A stretch of 64,000 nt of DNA from Stenotrophomonas lactitubi (GTDB taxonomy: Bacteria > Pseudomonadota > Gammaproteobacteria > Xanthomonadales > Xanthomonadaceae): NCBI RefSeq assembly GCF_002803515.1, contig NZ_PHQX01000001.1, positions 1-64,000 on the forward strand. The letters run 5' to 3'. The notes beneath the pieces were generated by a model. It ran no database searches. It was not told where the DNA came from and was given only the letters and a program-made list of their open reading frames with translations. Shown one piece after another: positions 46,552-55,805 of the stretch; positions within the stretch are counted from its first letter, which is position 1; each line of letters opens with the position of its first letter. Both the position numbers and the translations under genes were made by a program.

Positions 46552-47772
46552 ATGCCGAACTATCGTTACAAGGCGCTGAATACGCACGGTGAAGTGTTCG
46601 ACGGGCAGATGGAAGCGGCCAGCGAGGCCGAGCTGGTCGCGCGCCTGCAGGACCAGGGCCATCTGCCGATGGAAACGCAGCTGGCCGACGGCGGGGCGGT
46701 TGGCGGCAGCAGCCTGCGCGGCCTGTTCCGCCAGCGTCCGCTGCAGGGCGCGGCATTGCTGCAGTTCACCCAGCAGCTGGCGACGCTGCTCGGTGCCGGG
46801 CAGCCGCTGGACCGCGCGCTGTCGATCCTGCTCAGCCTGCCCGAAGACGAGCGCTCGCGCCGCGCGATCACCGACATCCGCGACGTGGTGCGCGGTGGCG
46901 CGCCGCTGTCGACTGCGCTGGAACGCCAGCACGGCCTGTTCTCGCGCCTGTACGTGAACATGGTGCGCGCCGGTGAAGCCGGTGGCAGCCTGCACGACAC
47001 CCTGCAGCGCCTGGCCGATTATCTTGAACGCAGCCGTGCGCTGCAGGGCAAGGTGATCAACGCGCTGGTCTACCCGGCGATCCTGCTGGTGGTGGTGGGC
47101 GGTGCGCTGCTGTTCCTGCTGGGCTATGTGGTGCCGCAGTTCGCACAGATGTACGAAAGCCTGGACGTGGCGTTGCCATGGTTCACCAACCTGGTGCTGC
47201 AGCTGGGCCTGTTCGTACGCGACTGGTGGGTGCTGCTGCTGGTGGTGCCGGGCGTGCTGCTGTTGTTGTTCGAACGCAAGGCGCGGCAGCCCGCGTTCCG
47301 TCTGGCGCTGGATGGCTGGCTGCTGCAGCGCCGCGGCATCGGCCGCCTGCTGGGCGAACTGGAAACCGCGCGGCTGGCGCGCACCCTGGGGACACTGCTG
47401 CGCAACGGCGTGCCGCTGCTGGCGGCGCTGGGCATCGCCCGCAACGTGCTCGGCAACCGCGCGCTGGCAGCGGACCTGGAAACTGCCGCCGACGAGGTCA
47501 AGAACGGCACCGGCCTGTCGCTGGCACTGTCGCGCGGCAAGCGCTTTCCCCGGTTGGCGCTGCAGATGATCCAGGTCGGCGAGGAGTCCGGCGCACTCGA
47601 TACCATGCTGCTGAAAGCTGCTGATACTTTCGAACAGGACAGCGCCCGCCGCATCGACCGCCTGCTGGCGGCGATGGTGCCGGCGATCACCCTGGTGCTG
47701 GCCTCGGTGGTCGGCGCGGTGATCGTGGCCGTGCTGGTGCCGTTGTACGACCTCACCAACGCCATCGGCTGA
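46552..47772 (+). CDS. gspF: Type II secretion inner-membrane platform protein XpsF/GspF
   Basis: This 406-residue protein is the polytopic platform core that contacts GspE and GspL. It begins MPNYRYKALNTHGEVFDGQM and has two T2SSF domains: FTQQLATLLGAGQPLDRAL with the first helix pair, and TARLARTLGTLLRNGVPLL before the last helices. Three membrane spans are expected (about residues 170-195, 220-245 and 375-400). Its start is 25 bases after the gspE stop. Confidence 0.95.
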   Translation: MPNYRYKALNTHGEVFDGQMEAASEAELVARLQDQGHLPMETQLADGGAVGGSSLRGLFRQRPLQGAALLQFTQQLATLLGAGQPLDRALSILLSLPEDERSRRAITDIRDVVRGGAPLSTALERQHGLFSRLYVNMVRAGEAGGSLHDTLQRLADYLERSRALQGKVINALVYPAILLVVVGGALLFLLGYVVPQFAQMYESLDVALPWFTNLVLQLGLFVRDWWVLLLVVPGVLLLLFERKARQPAFRLALDGWLLQRRGIGRLLGELETARLARTLGTLLRNGVPLLAALGIARNVLGNRALAADLETAADEVKNGTGLSLALSRGKRFPRLALQMIQVGEESGALDTMLLKAADTFEQDSARRIDRLLAAMVPAITLVLASVVGAVIVAVLVPLYDLTNAIG

Positions 47773-47821
47773 CGATGGCCTCCTTCGCAACCCCGACATC
47801 CCGTACCTGAAAGGACCGACC

Positions 47822-48265
47822 ATGATTGCTTCCCGTCGACCGATCCGCCTTTCCTTCACTGCCGCACGCCACCAGTCGGGCATGAGCCTGCTGGAGATCA
47901 TCATCGTCATCGTGCTGATCGGCGCGGTGCTGACCCTGGTCGCCAGCCGCGTGCTCGGCGGCGCCGATCGCGGCAAGGCCAACATCGCCAAGGCGCAGGT
48001 GCAGACCGTTGCCTCCAAGGTCGACAACTACCAGATCGACACCGGCAAGCTGCCTGCCTCGCTCAACGACCTGGTGACCGCACCGGCCGGCGTCGGTGGC
48101 TGGCTGGGCCCGTATGCCAAGCCCGCCGACCTCAACGACCCGTGGGGCCACGCGCTGGAGTACCGCGCACCGGGCGAAGGCCAGGCGTATGAGCTGATCA
48201 GCCTGGGCAAGGACGGCAAGGCCGGCGGCAGCAGCGTCGACGCTGACATCCGCTACCAGCCGTAA
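47822..48265 (+). CDS. gspG: Major pseudopilin XpsG/GspG
   Basis: This is the 147-residue precursor of the major pseudopilin that assembles the secretion piston. The prepilin leader is 20 residues, cleaved at Gly20 before MSLLEIIIVIVLIGAVL, which has the required Glu at +5. The mature part has the GspG features VDNYQIDTGKLPASLNDL and DPWGHALEYRAPGEG. No prepilin peptidase gene lies in this cluster, so the PilD-type enzyme must be elsewhere. AAAGGA precedes the ATG. Confidence 0.95.
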   Translation: MIASRRPIRLSFTAARHQSGMSLLEIIIVIVLIGAVLTLVASRVLGGADRGKANIAKAQVQTVASKVDNYQIDTGKLPASLNDLVTAPAGVGGWLGPYAKPADLNDPWGHALEYRAPGEGQAYELISLGKDGKAGGSSVDADIRYQP

Positions 48266-48271
48266 GCACGC

Positions 48272-48766
48272 ATGCTGCTTTTCCTGCCGCGCCGGTTGTC
48301 ACGCCCGCGCCTGCACGGCAGGCGCGCAGCAGGCCTGTCGCTGCTGGAAATGCTGCTGGTGATCGCGTTGATCGCGGCCATCGGCCTGATCACCGCCGCT
48401 GGCATGTCGCGCGGCTTTGCTGGCATGCAGCTGCGCAGTGCCGGCAAGGACATCGCCAACCAGCTGCGCATGGTGCGCGCGCAGGCGATTGCCCGCGGTG
48501 AGCCGCAGCGCTTCGTGATCGAACCGGCACAGCATCGCTGGCAGGGCGCCAACCAGCGACACGGCGAAGTGCCGGCCAAGCTGAAGGTGCAGTTCGAAGG
48601 TGCCGCGCAGTTGGCCACCGCACCCGGTCAGGGCGTGATCGAATTCCATCCCGACGGTGGCTCCAGCGGCGGCCGCATCCGCCTGCAGCTGGAGAGCGCC
48701 GAGTGGCGTATCGATGTGGGCTGGTTGACCGGTGAAGTCCGTTCCGGACCGTGGCGGGCGCAATGA
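48272..48766 (+). CDS. gspH: Minor pseudopilin XpsH/GspH
   Basis: This 164-residue minor pseudopilin precursor is cleaved after RRAAG, before LSLLEMLLVIALIAAIGL. The rest shows the GspH beta-rich head (LRMVRAQAIARGEPQRFVIE, IEFHPDGGSSGGRIRLQ). It starts six bases after gspG and overlaps gspI by four bases. Confidence 0.92.
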   Translation: MLLFLPRRLSRPRLHGRRAAGLSLLEMLLVIALIAAIGLITAAGMSRGFAGMQLRSAGKDIANQLRMVRAQAIARGEPQRFVIEPAQHRWQGANQRHGEVPAKLKVQFEGAAQLATAPGQGVIEFHPDGGSSGGRIRLQLESAEWRIDVGWLTGEVRSGPWRAQ

Positions 48767-49182
48767 GGTCGCGCGCCCGTGGCTTCACCCTGCTTGAAGT
48801 GATCGTTGCCTTCGCACTGCTTGGGTTGGCACTGACGCTGTTGCTGGGCAGCCTGTCCGGTGGCGCGCGCCAGGTGCGTGATGCCGAGCTGCGCACGCGC
48901 GCGGTGCTGCACGCGCAGTCGTTGCTGGCTGCCGCTGGCGTGGAAACGCCACTGCAGGCCGGCAGCCAACAGGGCGAGTGGGAGCAGGGGCGATATCACT
49001 GGCAGCTGCAGGTGCAGCCCTGGGCCGAGCCGCGCAGTGGTGCGCTGCCCGCTGCGCAGTCGCCGGGTACGCCTTGGCTGGCGGAACTGCAGCTGCAGGT
49101 GCGCTGGGGCGACGGCGAGCGCGAGCAGTTGCGCTGGCGCAGCCTGCGCCTGTTGCCGCCTGCGCTGGAGAATGCGCGATGA
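48763..49182 (+). CDS. gspI: Minor pseudopilin XpsI/GspI
   Basis: This 139-residue pseudopilin belongs to the tip complex with GspJ and GspK. The short leader MRSRARG is cleaved before FTLLEVIVAFALLGLALTLL. I start at ATG 48763, which overlaps the gspH stop as ATGA; four more upstream codons are in frame but would enter gspH. The stop overlaps the gspJ start. Confidence 0.92.
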   Translation: MRSRARGFTLLEVIVAFALLGLALTLLLGSLSGGARQVRDAELRTRAVLHAQSLLAAAGVETPLQAGSQQGEWEQGRYHWQLQVQPWAEPRSGALPAAQSPGTPWLAELQLQVRWGDGEREQLRWRSLRLLPPALENAR

Positions 49183-49811
49183 GGCGCCGCGCGCGGGGCT
49201 TCACCCTGATCGAAGTCATGCTGGCCACCGTGCTTCTAGCTGGCGGCCTGGCGTTGGCGTTCGCCAGCGTGCGCTCGGCGATGGCGATCAGCCAGCGCGG
49301 TGAGCAGATTGCCGCGCAGAGCGAACGCATGCGCGCAGTGCAGGCCCTGCTGCGGCGCCAGCTCGCCAGCGCCCTGCGCAGCCCGCTGGAAGTGCCCGAT
49401 CCCACCCGCGAACCGGTGTTCTTCCAGGGCGATGATCGGGGCATGCAGTTCGTAGCCGATCTGCCGGGCTATCTCGGTCGCGGCGGCCCGTACCTGCATG
49501 CGCTGCAGGTGGATGGCGCAGCCGGCCACCGCCGCTTGCTGCTGGAGCTGGTGCTGCTGCAGGAAGGCGAGCGCATCGAAGAGAGCCCGCCGCGCCCGCC
49601 CGAAGTGCTGGCGGAGGACTTGAAGGATGTACGGCTGCGCTATCGCGGTGTCGACGCCAGCAACGGGCAGATGACCGAATGGTTGCCACGTTGGGATGAC
49701 ACCCGGCGCCTGCCGCTGCTGGTGGAAGTGCAGATCGTGCCAAGCAGGGGCACGCCGTGGCCGCCGCTGGTGGTGGCACTGCGCGCCGGCGGCAGCGGAG
49801 GCGCGCGATGA
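49179..49811 (+). CDS. gspJ: Minor pseudopilin XpsJ/GspJ
   Basis: This 210-residue pseudopilin has leader MRRRARG, cleaved before FTLIEVMLATVLLAGGLALA. The body has GspJ features such as LLELVLLQEGERIEESPPRP and EWLPRWDDTRRLPLLVEVQI. The start ATG 49179 overlaps the gspI stop; the longer frame upstream lies within gspI and is not used. Confidence 0.92.
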   Translation: MRRRARGFTLIEVMLATVLLAGGLALAFASVRSAMAISQRGEQIAAQSERMRAVQALLRRQLASALRSPLEVPDPTREPVFFQGDDRGMQFVADLPGYLGRGGPYLHALQVDGAAGHRRLLLELVLLQEGERIEESPPRPPEVLAEDLKDVRLRYRGVDASNGQMTEWLPRWDDTRRLPLLVEVQIVPSRGTPWPPLVVALRAGGSGGAR

Positions 49812-50671
49812 AGCGTCCACGTGGTGCCGCGCTGGTACTGGTGCTGTGGCTGATCGCGCTGATGACCGCGCTGGTCGGCGCTTTTGCGCTCAGCGCACGG
49901 GTCGAGCACCTGCAGCAGCGGGTGCTCGGTGATGATGCACGCGGCCAGGAGCGCGCGCGCGCGGGCCTGGAATACGCACTGCTGCGGCTGCAGCCAGACC
50001 CGCAGCGTCCGCCGTGGCAGGCCGACGGCCGGGCCTATCGTTGGCAGTTCGACGACGCCCGCATCGAGATCCGGGTGCTGGACGAGAACGGCAAGATCAA
50101 CCTCAACCTGGCGGATGCGGCCCTGCTGTCCGCATTCATGCAGGCACTGGGCGAGCCGGCTGAAACCGCCAGGCAGTTGGCCGGTGCGATCATCGACTGG
50201 CGCGACGAAGACAGTCTGCTGCAGCCCGGTGGCGGTGCCGAGGCGCCCGAGTACGCCGCCGCAGGCCTGCCCTACGGCCCGCGCAACAAGCGCTTTGAAA
50301 CCCTGGGCGAACTGCAGCGGGTGCTGGGAATGCGCGGGTCGCTGTACGCCGCGATGCTGCCGCACCTGACGCTCTACAGCCGGCAGGCGCGCCCGGATCC
50401 ACGCTTCGCCGGTGGCCCGGTGTTGACGGCAATGGGCCTGGATGCGGAACAACTGCTGGCGCAACGCGCCCAGCAGGAGCGTGACGGAGATAACGCTGCG
50501 GGTGCATCGGCGCTTGCCAGCAGCAGTGGCACCTATAGTATCGAGTCCCGCGCCACTGACGGCAGCGGACGCCTGTCGGTGCTGCAGGCGGTGGTGCGCA
50601 ACGGATCGGGCGGGGTGCCCGGCCGGACCTACACAGTGCTTCGCTGGGAGCAGGGAATGGCAGCAAGATGA
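49808..50671 (+). CDS. gspK: Pseudopilin tip protein XpsK/GspK
   Basis: This 287-residue protein caps the pseudopilus. The leader MKRPRG precedes AALVLVLWLIALMTALVGAF. Unlike the other pseudopilins it lacks Glu at +5, as is usual for GspK. Helical-insert and SAM-like segments follow (ILDEN-like VLDENGKINLNLADAALLSA and IIDWRDEDSLLQPGGGAEAP). ATG 49808 overlaps the gspJ stop. Confidence 0.92.
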   Translation: MKRPRGAALVLVLWLIALMTALVGAFALSARVEHLQQRVLGDDARGQERARAGLEYALLRLQPDPQRPPWQADGRAYRWQFDDARIEIRVLDENGKINLNLADAALLSAFMQALGEPAETARQLAGAIIDWRDEDSLLQPGGGAEAPEYAAAGLPYGPRNKRFETLGELQRVLGMRGSLYAAMLPHLTLYSRQARPDPRFAGGPVLTAMGLDAEQLLAQRAQQERDGDNAAGASALASSSGTYSIESRATDGSGRLSVLQAVVRNGSGGVPGRTYTVLRWEQGMAAR

Positions 50672-51837
50672 CGGCTTGGCAGGACAGTCTGCGGCAGGTG
50701 CAGGGCCAGATCGGCCCCGGTGCCGGCCGTTTCCTGCGCTGGTGGCGGCAGTCGTTGCTGGCCTGGGTGCCGATGCGCTGGCAATGGGCGCTGGGCTGGT
50801 CGCAGACCCGCCTGCTGCTGCAGTGCGAAGACGGGCAGCTGCAGGTCTGGCGCGAAACCGGTGACGGCCTCGAGCCCGTGGCCCGTCTTCCGTGGCCGCT
50901 GCAACCGGCGGACCTGGACCGCGTGCTGGAGCCGCGCCTGCGCAGCCTGCCACGGGTGTGGCTGCTGCCCGCCGGGCAGGTCCTGCGGCGCACGCTGCGT
51001 CTGCCCGCCGCGGCCGGTGACCGCCTGCGTGCGGTGGTCGGCTACGAGATCGACCGGCAGACACCGTTCGAAGCCAGCCAGGTCAGCTATGACATCCGTG
51101 AACTGGGCAGTGCCGGCGAAGGCCTGCTGCAGGTAGAGCTGGTGGCCTGGCCGCTGCGTCAGCTCGATGACTGGCGCGCGCAGATCGGCGAGTGGGCAGA
51201 TGCGTTGGCCGGTGTCGATGCGATAGATACACAGGGCCGCGCCCTGCAGGTCAATCTGCTGCCGCCCGCGCAGCGTCAACAGCGGCCGGACCCGATGCGG
51301 CGCTGGAACCTGCTGCTTGCCGCAGCGGCCCTGGTGATGCTGGTGCTGGCGGCGATGCAGCTGCTGGACAATCGCCGCGCTGCTGTCGATGCGCTGCGCG
51401 AAGACGTCGAGCGCAGCGCCCGCAGCGCGCGTGGCGTCGCCAGCGAACGCAGCCAGCTGCAGGCGCTGCTGGATGGAGCGACGTTCCTGGAAACACAACG
51501 CAACCAGCGCGCCAGTACCGTCGAAGTGTGGAATGAGCTGACCCGGCGCCTGCCCGATGGCACCTACCTGGAAAAACTGGCAATCGAGAACAACAGCCTG
51601 CAGCTGATCGGCCTCAGCAGCGAAGCATCGCAGCTGGTTCCGCTGCTGCAGGACGCGCCGCAATGGCGCAAGGTGAACCTCACCGGCGTGCTGCAGGCCG
51701 ATGGTGCCGCCAGTGGCCGCGACCGCTTCACCCTGACCGCCGAGCTGCAGCCATTGCCTTCGGCGGCACCTGCGCCCGCAGCCGCCCCGACTGAAACCAC
51801 GGAGGCGGCCCATGCCGATGCCAAGCGCACGCCGTGA
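50668..51837 (+). CDS. gspL: Type II secretion assembly protein XpsL/GspL
   Basis: This 389-residue bitopic protein couples GspE to GspM at the inner membrane. The cytoplasmic actin-like (PilM-like) half includes RTLRLPAAAGDRLRAVVGYE and YEIDRQTPFEASQVSYDIRE. One helix follows at about residues 215-235 (LLLAAAALVMLVLAAMQLL), then a periplasmic PilN-like part. The ATG at 50668 overlaps the gspK stop. It is the fused PilM/N-like type common in xanthomonads. Confidence 0.9.
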   Translation: MTAWQDSLRQVQGQIGPGAGRFLRWWRQSLLAWVPMRWQWALGWSQTRLLLQCEDGQLQVWRETGDGLEPVARLPWPLQPADLDRVLEPRLRSLPRVWLLPAGQVLRRTLRLPAAAGDRLRAVVGYEIDRQTPFEASQVSYDIRELGSAGEGLLQVELVAWPLRQLDDWRAQIGEWADALAGVDAIDTQGRALQVNLLPPAQRQQRPDPMRRWNLLLAAAALVMLVLAAMQLLDNRRAAVDALREDVERSARSARGVASERSQLQALLDGATFLETQRNQRASTVEVWNELTRRLPDGTYLEKLAIENNSLQLIGLSSEASQLVPLLQDAPQWRKVNLTGVLQADGAASGRDRFTLTAELQPLPSAAPAPAAAPTETTEAAHADAKRTP

Positions 51838-52531
51838 CCGCTGGTTGGCACTGGCACTGCTGTTGGCAGTGCTGGGCCTGGCCTACCTGCTGCTGGTGCA
51901 CCCGTGGTTCACCCAGCCATTGCTCGCGATCGACGCCGATGCCGCTGCCCTGCGCGAACGCCAGCAGCGCGTACAGGCGCAGCTGCAGCAGCAGCCGCAG
52001 ATCGAACAGCGGCTGCGCGCGACCCGCGACGCCCTGCAGCAGCGCCCGGGGTTCCTGCAGGAAGCCACCGCCGAGGCCGCTGCGGCCGCGCTCGGCGCAC
52101 GCCTGCAGGATGCGGTGGCGATGGCCAGCCCGGGCAACCGCAGCTGCACCATCAGCAACCGCACGCCATTGAGCGACAACCGTCGCGATGCTGCGTTCGT
52201 CCGTGTGGCCATGCAGGTGCGCCTGCGCTGTGGCGTGGCCGAACTGGCCACCGTGCTGCACAGCCTGGAGACCGGCAGCCCGCGCCTGTTCGTGGACAAC
52301 CTCAACCTGATCGCACAGCGCTTCCAGCAATCGCCGAACGAATCCGGCCTCGGTCTCGATGTGTCCTTCGAGCTGGCCGGCTACCTGTTGCCAGGTGCGG
52401 CTGCCGATCCCGCCACAGCGCCCGTGGCCACGCCACCTGCAGCGGCGCCGGTGGTGTCGCCGCCGGCACCTGTACCGGCACCGGCGGATCAGCCTGCTGC
52501 CGATGCGCAGGAGGTGGCCGATGAAGCTTGA
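51812..52531 (+). CDS. gspM: Type II secretion protein XpsM/GspM
   Basis: This 239-residue bitopic protein has a short cytoplasmic start, one helix (WLALALLLAVLGLAYLLLV) and a periplasmic ferredoxin-like region, with an Ala/Pro-rich tail from about residue 195. The first ATG at 51812 overlaps gspL by 26 bases; an ATG two codons later is possible. It stabilises GspL and links to GspN in the Xanthomonas system. Confidence 0.88.
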   Translation: MPMPSARRDRWLALALLLAVLGLAYLLLVHPWFTQPLLAIDADAAALRERQQRVQAQLQQQPQIEQRLRATRDALQQRPGFLQEATAEAAAAALGARLQDAVAMASPGNRSCTISNRTPLSDNRRDAAFVRVAMQVRLRCGVAELATVLHSLETGSPRLFVDNLNLIAQRFQQSPNESGLGLDVSFELAGYLLPGAAADPATAPVATPPAAAPVVSPPAPVPAPADQPAADAQEVADEA

Positions 52532-53309
52532 ACAGATCAACCTGCGCACCGGGCTGTTGCTGGCGGTGGCCGGATGGGCCGCTGCGACCTGGCTGGCCAC
52601 CGGCTTCGGCCTTGGCAGCCAGCTGCCCACGGTCAGCACGGAGGGCGATGCCCAGGCCGCGCTGCCGGCGTTGCCCGTGCTGGCGCCCGAACGCATGGCC
52701 GGCGCAGACAGCTACAGCGTGATCAGCGAACGGCCCCTGTTCGCCGAAGACCGCAAGCCGCGCCCGTATCTGCTGGGGGGCAGCGAAGCCGCCGCCAGCC
52801 CCGCGCTGCGCCTGACCGGCGTGCTGCTCACCCGCGATTTCAGCATGGCCACCTTCACCACCGAGCAGGGCCGCTCGCTGCGCCTGCGCCTCAATGGCGA
52901 TGCAGTCGATGGCTGGCAACTGGTCGCCTTGGAACCACGCCAGGCCACGGTGATCGGCTCCAGTGGCAGCCAGGTGCTGGAGCTGGCCGTGTTCAATGGC
53001 CAGGGCGGTGAAGCGCCGACGGTCCTGCGCGGGGCCAATGGCGCACCGCCTGTGCCCGGCGCGGTGGTTCCGCCGCCGCCGCCACAGCCGGCGCCCAGCC
53101 AGACCCAGCCCAACCCACGTGCCACCGATGGCAACGTGGCTCCCGCGTCGCCTGCACCGGCCGCGGCCGCCGCGCCACCTGCCAACACCAACGGTCCCAG
53201 CGAAGCGCAGATGCAGGCCATCCGCGAACGCATCCAGGCCCGCCGCCGTCAGCTGCAGCAACAGCAGCAACAACCGTCGCCGCCCCCGGGCGATGGCACC
53301 AACCGATAG
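52521..53309 (+). CDS. gspN: Type II secretion protein XpsN/GspN (GspC-like)
   Basis: This 262-residue inner-membrane protein probably takes the GspC role of joining the platform to the secretin, as XpsN does in Xanthomonas. A single helix (about residues 10-30) is followed by a homology-region-like domain with SYSVISERPLFAEDRKPRPY and LRLTGVLLTRDFSMATF. The last 85 residues are rich in Pro, Ala and Gln and end in a poly-Gln stretch. It overlaps gspM by 11 bases. No separate gspC lies in the cluster. Confidence 0.88.
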   Translation: MKLEQINLRTGLLLAVAGWAAATWLATGFGLGSQLPTVSTEGDAQAALPALPVLAPERMAGADSYSVISERPLFAEDRKPRPYLLGGSEAAASPALRLTGVLLTRDFSMATFTTEQGRSLRLRLNGDAVDGWQLVALEPRQATVIGSSGSQVLELAVFNGQGGEAPTVLRGANGAPPVPGAVVPPPPPQPAPSQTQPNPRATDGNVAPASPAPAAAAAPPANTNGPSEAQMQAIRERIQARRRQLQQQQQQPSPPPGDGTNR

Positions 53310-53318
53310 AGTGAATGC

Positions 53319-55532
53319 ATGAATCTGCGTTTTCTTCCCTGGTCCCTTGCCCTGACACTGCTGGTCGGCTGCAGCACCGTGTCCGCCCCGCATGTGCAAC
53401 GCAACGGCAACCTGCAGCCATCGGCCAGCGCCGGTCAGGCCGCCACCGATGCGCAGACCGAAGCGGCCGATCAAGCCCAGGGGACGCCGCAGGCGGTGAT
53501 CCGCCGTGGCACCGGCACCATGATCAACCGCGAGGCCGCGCGCAAGCCGTCGCCCGCGTTGCATGCGGCCAGCTCCGGCGAAGCCACCTTCAACTTCGAG
53601 GGCGAGTCGGTGCACGCGGTGGTCAAGGCCATCCTCGGTGACATGCTCGGCCAGAACTACGTGATTGCCCCGGGGGTGCAGGGCACAGTGACCCTGGCCA
53701 CGCCCAAGCCGGTATCGCCGGCACAGGCACTGAACCTGCTGGAGATGGTGCTGGGCTGGAACAACGCCCGCATGGTCTACAGCGGTGGCCGCTACAACAT
53801 CGTCGCCGCCGACCAGGCACTGGCCGGGACCGTGGCGCCGAGCACTGCGCCCGCCTCCAGTGCACGCGGCTTTGAAGTGCGCGTGGTGCCGCTGCAGTTC
53901 ATCTCCGCCACCGAGATGAAGAAGGTGCTGGAGCCCTATGCGCGGCCCAATGCCATCGTCAACGTCGACAGCGGCCGCAACGTGATCACCCTGGGCGGCA
54001 CCCGTGCCGAACTCGAGAACTACCTGCACACCGTCGAGATCTTCGACGTCGACTGGCTCTCGGGCATGTCGGTGGGCGTGTTCCCGATCCAGTCCGGCAA
54101 GGCCGAGCAGGTCGCGGCCGATCTGGAAAAGGTATTCGGCGAGGAGAGCAAGACGCCCAGCGCCGGCATGTTCCGTTTTCTGCCGCTGGAAAACGCCAAC
54201 GCCGTGCTGGTGATCACCCCGCAGGTGCGCTACCTGGACCAGATCCAGCAGTGGCTGGACCGCATCGATACCGCCGGTGGCAGCGCGCGCCTGTTCTCGC
54301 ATGAACTGCGTTACATCAAGGCACGCGATCTGGCTGAACGCCTCAGCGAAGCCTTTGCCAGCAGCGGCAACCGTAGCGGCGCCGGCCCGGCATCGCTGGC
54401 ACCGGGCGCCATTCCGTCGCAGCTGGGCAGTGATGGCGACCGCGGCATGGACGCCAACAACGGCAGCAGCTTCAACAACACGGTGGGTGGCAGCAGCGGC
54501 AGCAGTGGCGGCGGCAGCTCCGGTTCCCTGAACCTGCCGCAGCGCCAGTCGGGCAACGTCAGCATCAGCCTGGAAGTGGAGGGCGATCGTGTCGGCGTGT
54601 CGGCGGTGGAAGAGACGAACACGTTGCTGGTGCGTTCGACGCCGCAGGCCTGGCGCTCGATCCGCGAGGTGATCGAAAAGCTGGACGTGATGCCGCTGCA
54701 GGTGCACATCGAAGCGCAGGTGGCCGAGGTCGGGCTGACCGGCGACCTGAAGTACGGCGTGAACTGGTACTTCGACAACGCCGTGGCAGGGCGCGCGCTG
54801 ACTGGAGCATTGGCTGGGCTGTCCCTGCCGGCGGCGGCCGGCGGATCCTGGAACACCTTCGCCGGTGCGGTGACCGGCACCGATGGCGCCGGTTGGGCAT
54901 TTACCGGGCACAACGGTGCGGCCGTGGTCAGCGCACTGGACAAGGTCACCGACGTGCGCCTGCTGCAGACACCCTCGGTGTTCGTGCGCAACAACGCCGA
55001 AGCCACGCTCAACGTGGGCGACAAGGTGCCGATCAACACCACCACGGTCAACACCGGCATCGGCACCAGCAGCTACAGCTCGGTGCAGTACATCGACACC
55101 GGCGTGATCCTGAAGGTGCGCCCGCGCGTAACCCGCGACGGCACGGTGTTCCTGGACATCGTGCAGGAGATCAGCAGCGCCTCCGACGTACCGGAGAACT
55201 GCAATCCGCAGGAGCGCAACTGCAATCCGCGCATCTCCACCAAGAAGCTGGCTACTGAGGCGGCGGTGCAGAGCGGGGACACCATCATGCTGGCTGGCCT
55301 GATCACCGATTCGGCCACTGATGGCAGCAGCGGCATTCCCGGCCTCAGCCGGATTCCGGTGTTGGGTGCGCTGTTCGGCCAGAAGAGCCGCACCAGCCGT
55401 CGTTCGGAAGTGATCGTGCTGCTGACCCCGACCATCGTCCGCAACGGCCAGGAAGCACGCACCCTGACCGACGAATACAGCCAGCGCTTCCGCGCGATGG
55501 AGCCGCTGAACCAGCCGGGCTCAAAGAAGTAG
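53319..55532 (+). CDS. gspD: Type II secretion secretin XpsD/GspD
   Basis: This 737-residue outer-membrane secretin forms the exit channel. The signal peptide ends in a lipobox (LLVGC, Cys about residue 19), so it is a lipoprotein, as XpsD is. N0-N3 periplasmic domains follow (FNFEGESVHAVVKAILGDML at the start of N0), with a Gly/Ser-rich loop within N3 (GGSSGSSGGGSSGS). The C-terminal secretin domain carries TPSVFVRNNAEATLNVGDKV and VQYIDTGVILKVRPRV. It is the last gene of the operon. The stop is followed directly by repeat locus C. Confidence 0.95.
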   Translation: MNLRFLPWSLALTLLVGCSTVSAPHVQRNGNLQPSASAGQAATDAQTEAADQAQGTPQAVIRRGTGTMINREAARKPSPALHAASSGEATFNFEGESVHAVVKAILGDMLGQNYVIAPGVQGTVTLATPKPVSPAQALNLLEMVLGWNNARMVYSGGRYNIVAADQALAGTVAPSTAPASSARGFEVRVVPLQFISATEMKKVLEPYARPNAIVNVDSGRNVITLGGTRAELENYLHTVEIFDVDWLSGMSVGVFPIQSGKAEQVAADLEKVFGEESKTPSAGMFRFLPLENANAVLVITPQVRYLDQIQQWLDRIDTAGGSARLFSHELRYIKARDLAERLSEAFASSGNRSGAGPASLAPGAIPSQLGSDGDRGMDANNGSSFNNTVGGSSGSSGGGSSGSLNLPQRQSGNVSISLEVEGDRVGVSAVEETNTLLVRSTPQAWRSIREVIEKLDVMPLQVHIEAQVAEVGLTGDLKYGVNWYFDNAVAGRALTGALAGLSLPAAAGGSWNTFAGAVTGTDGAGWAFTGHNGAAVVSALDKVTDVRLLQTPSVFVRNNAEATLNVGDKVPINTTTVNTGIGTSSYSSVQYIDTGVILKVRPRVTRDGTVFLDIVQEISSASDVPENCNPQERNCNPRISTKKLATEAAVQSGDTIMLAGLITDSATDGSSGIPGLSRIPVLGALFGQKSRTSRRSEVIVLLTPTIVRNGQEARTLTDEYSQRFRAMEPLNQPGSKK

Positions 55533-55628
55533 GTGGGTTCGGCCGGGCTGCGCCCGGCACCCGCCGAAGCCGAAGCCGAAGCAACGGCAGCAGCAACAGC
55601 AACAGCAACAGCGGGTTTACTGGGGGAG

Positions 55629-55730
55629 GGCGGGGCACTGTGGGTTTGCGGGGACGCCGTAAATACGTCCATGTAGGCTTGGTCGCCGCATCCATGCGGC
55701 TCACACCCCGCAAACCCACAGTGCCCCACC
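55629..55730 (+). repeat. Structured element C1 (class 2 arms)
   Basis: Arms 55629-55653 and 55706-55730 pair over 25 bases with one mismatch. They are near-identical to the A2 arms, which lie in the opposite orientation 42 kb away. The 52-base core has TAC/GTA in hairpin P2 where A1 has CCC/GGG, so both sides changed together. TTCGACAG follows. Confidence 0.87.
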
Positions 55731-55752
55731 TTCGACAGTTGGCCGGTGGCCA

Positions 55753-55778
55753 GTAGATCCACGCCATGCGTGGATGAA
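55753..55778 (+). repeat. SMAG palindrome, ATCCACGC class
   Basis: GTAG followed by ATCCACGCCATGCGTGGAT and GAA. It lies between C1 and C2, in the place that the SMAGs occupy in loci A and B. Confidence 0.85.
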
Positions 55779-55805
55779 TCTCTTTCAGATATCGAATGAA
55801 ATTCT

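Noticed and set aside
44731..48027. A 1098-codon open frame antisense to gspE and gspF
   Set aside because: It is rich in Gln/His/Arg, as expected from antisense of Leu/Ala/Asp-rich genes, and has no recognisable domain.
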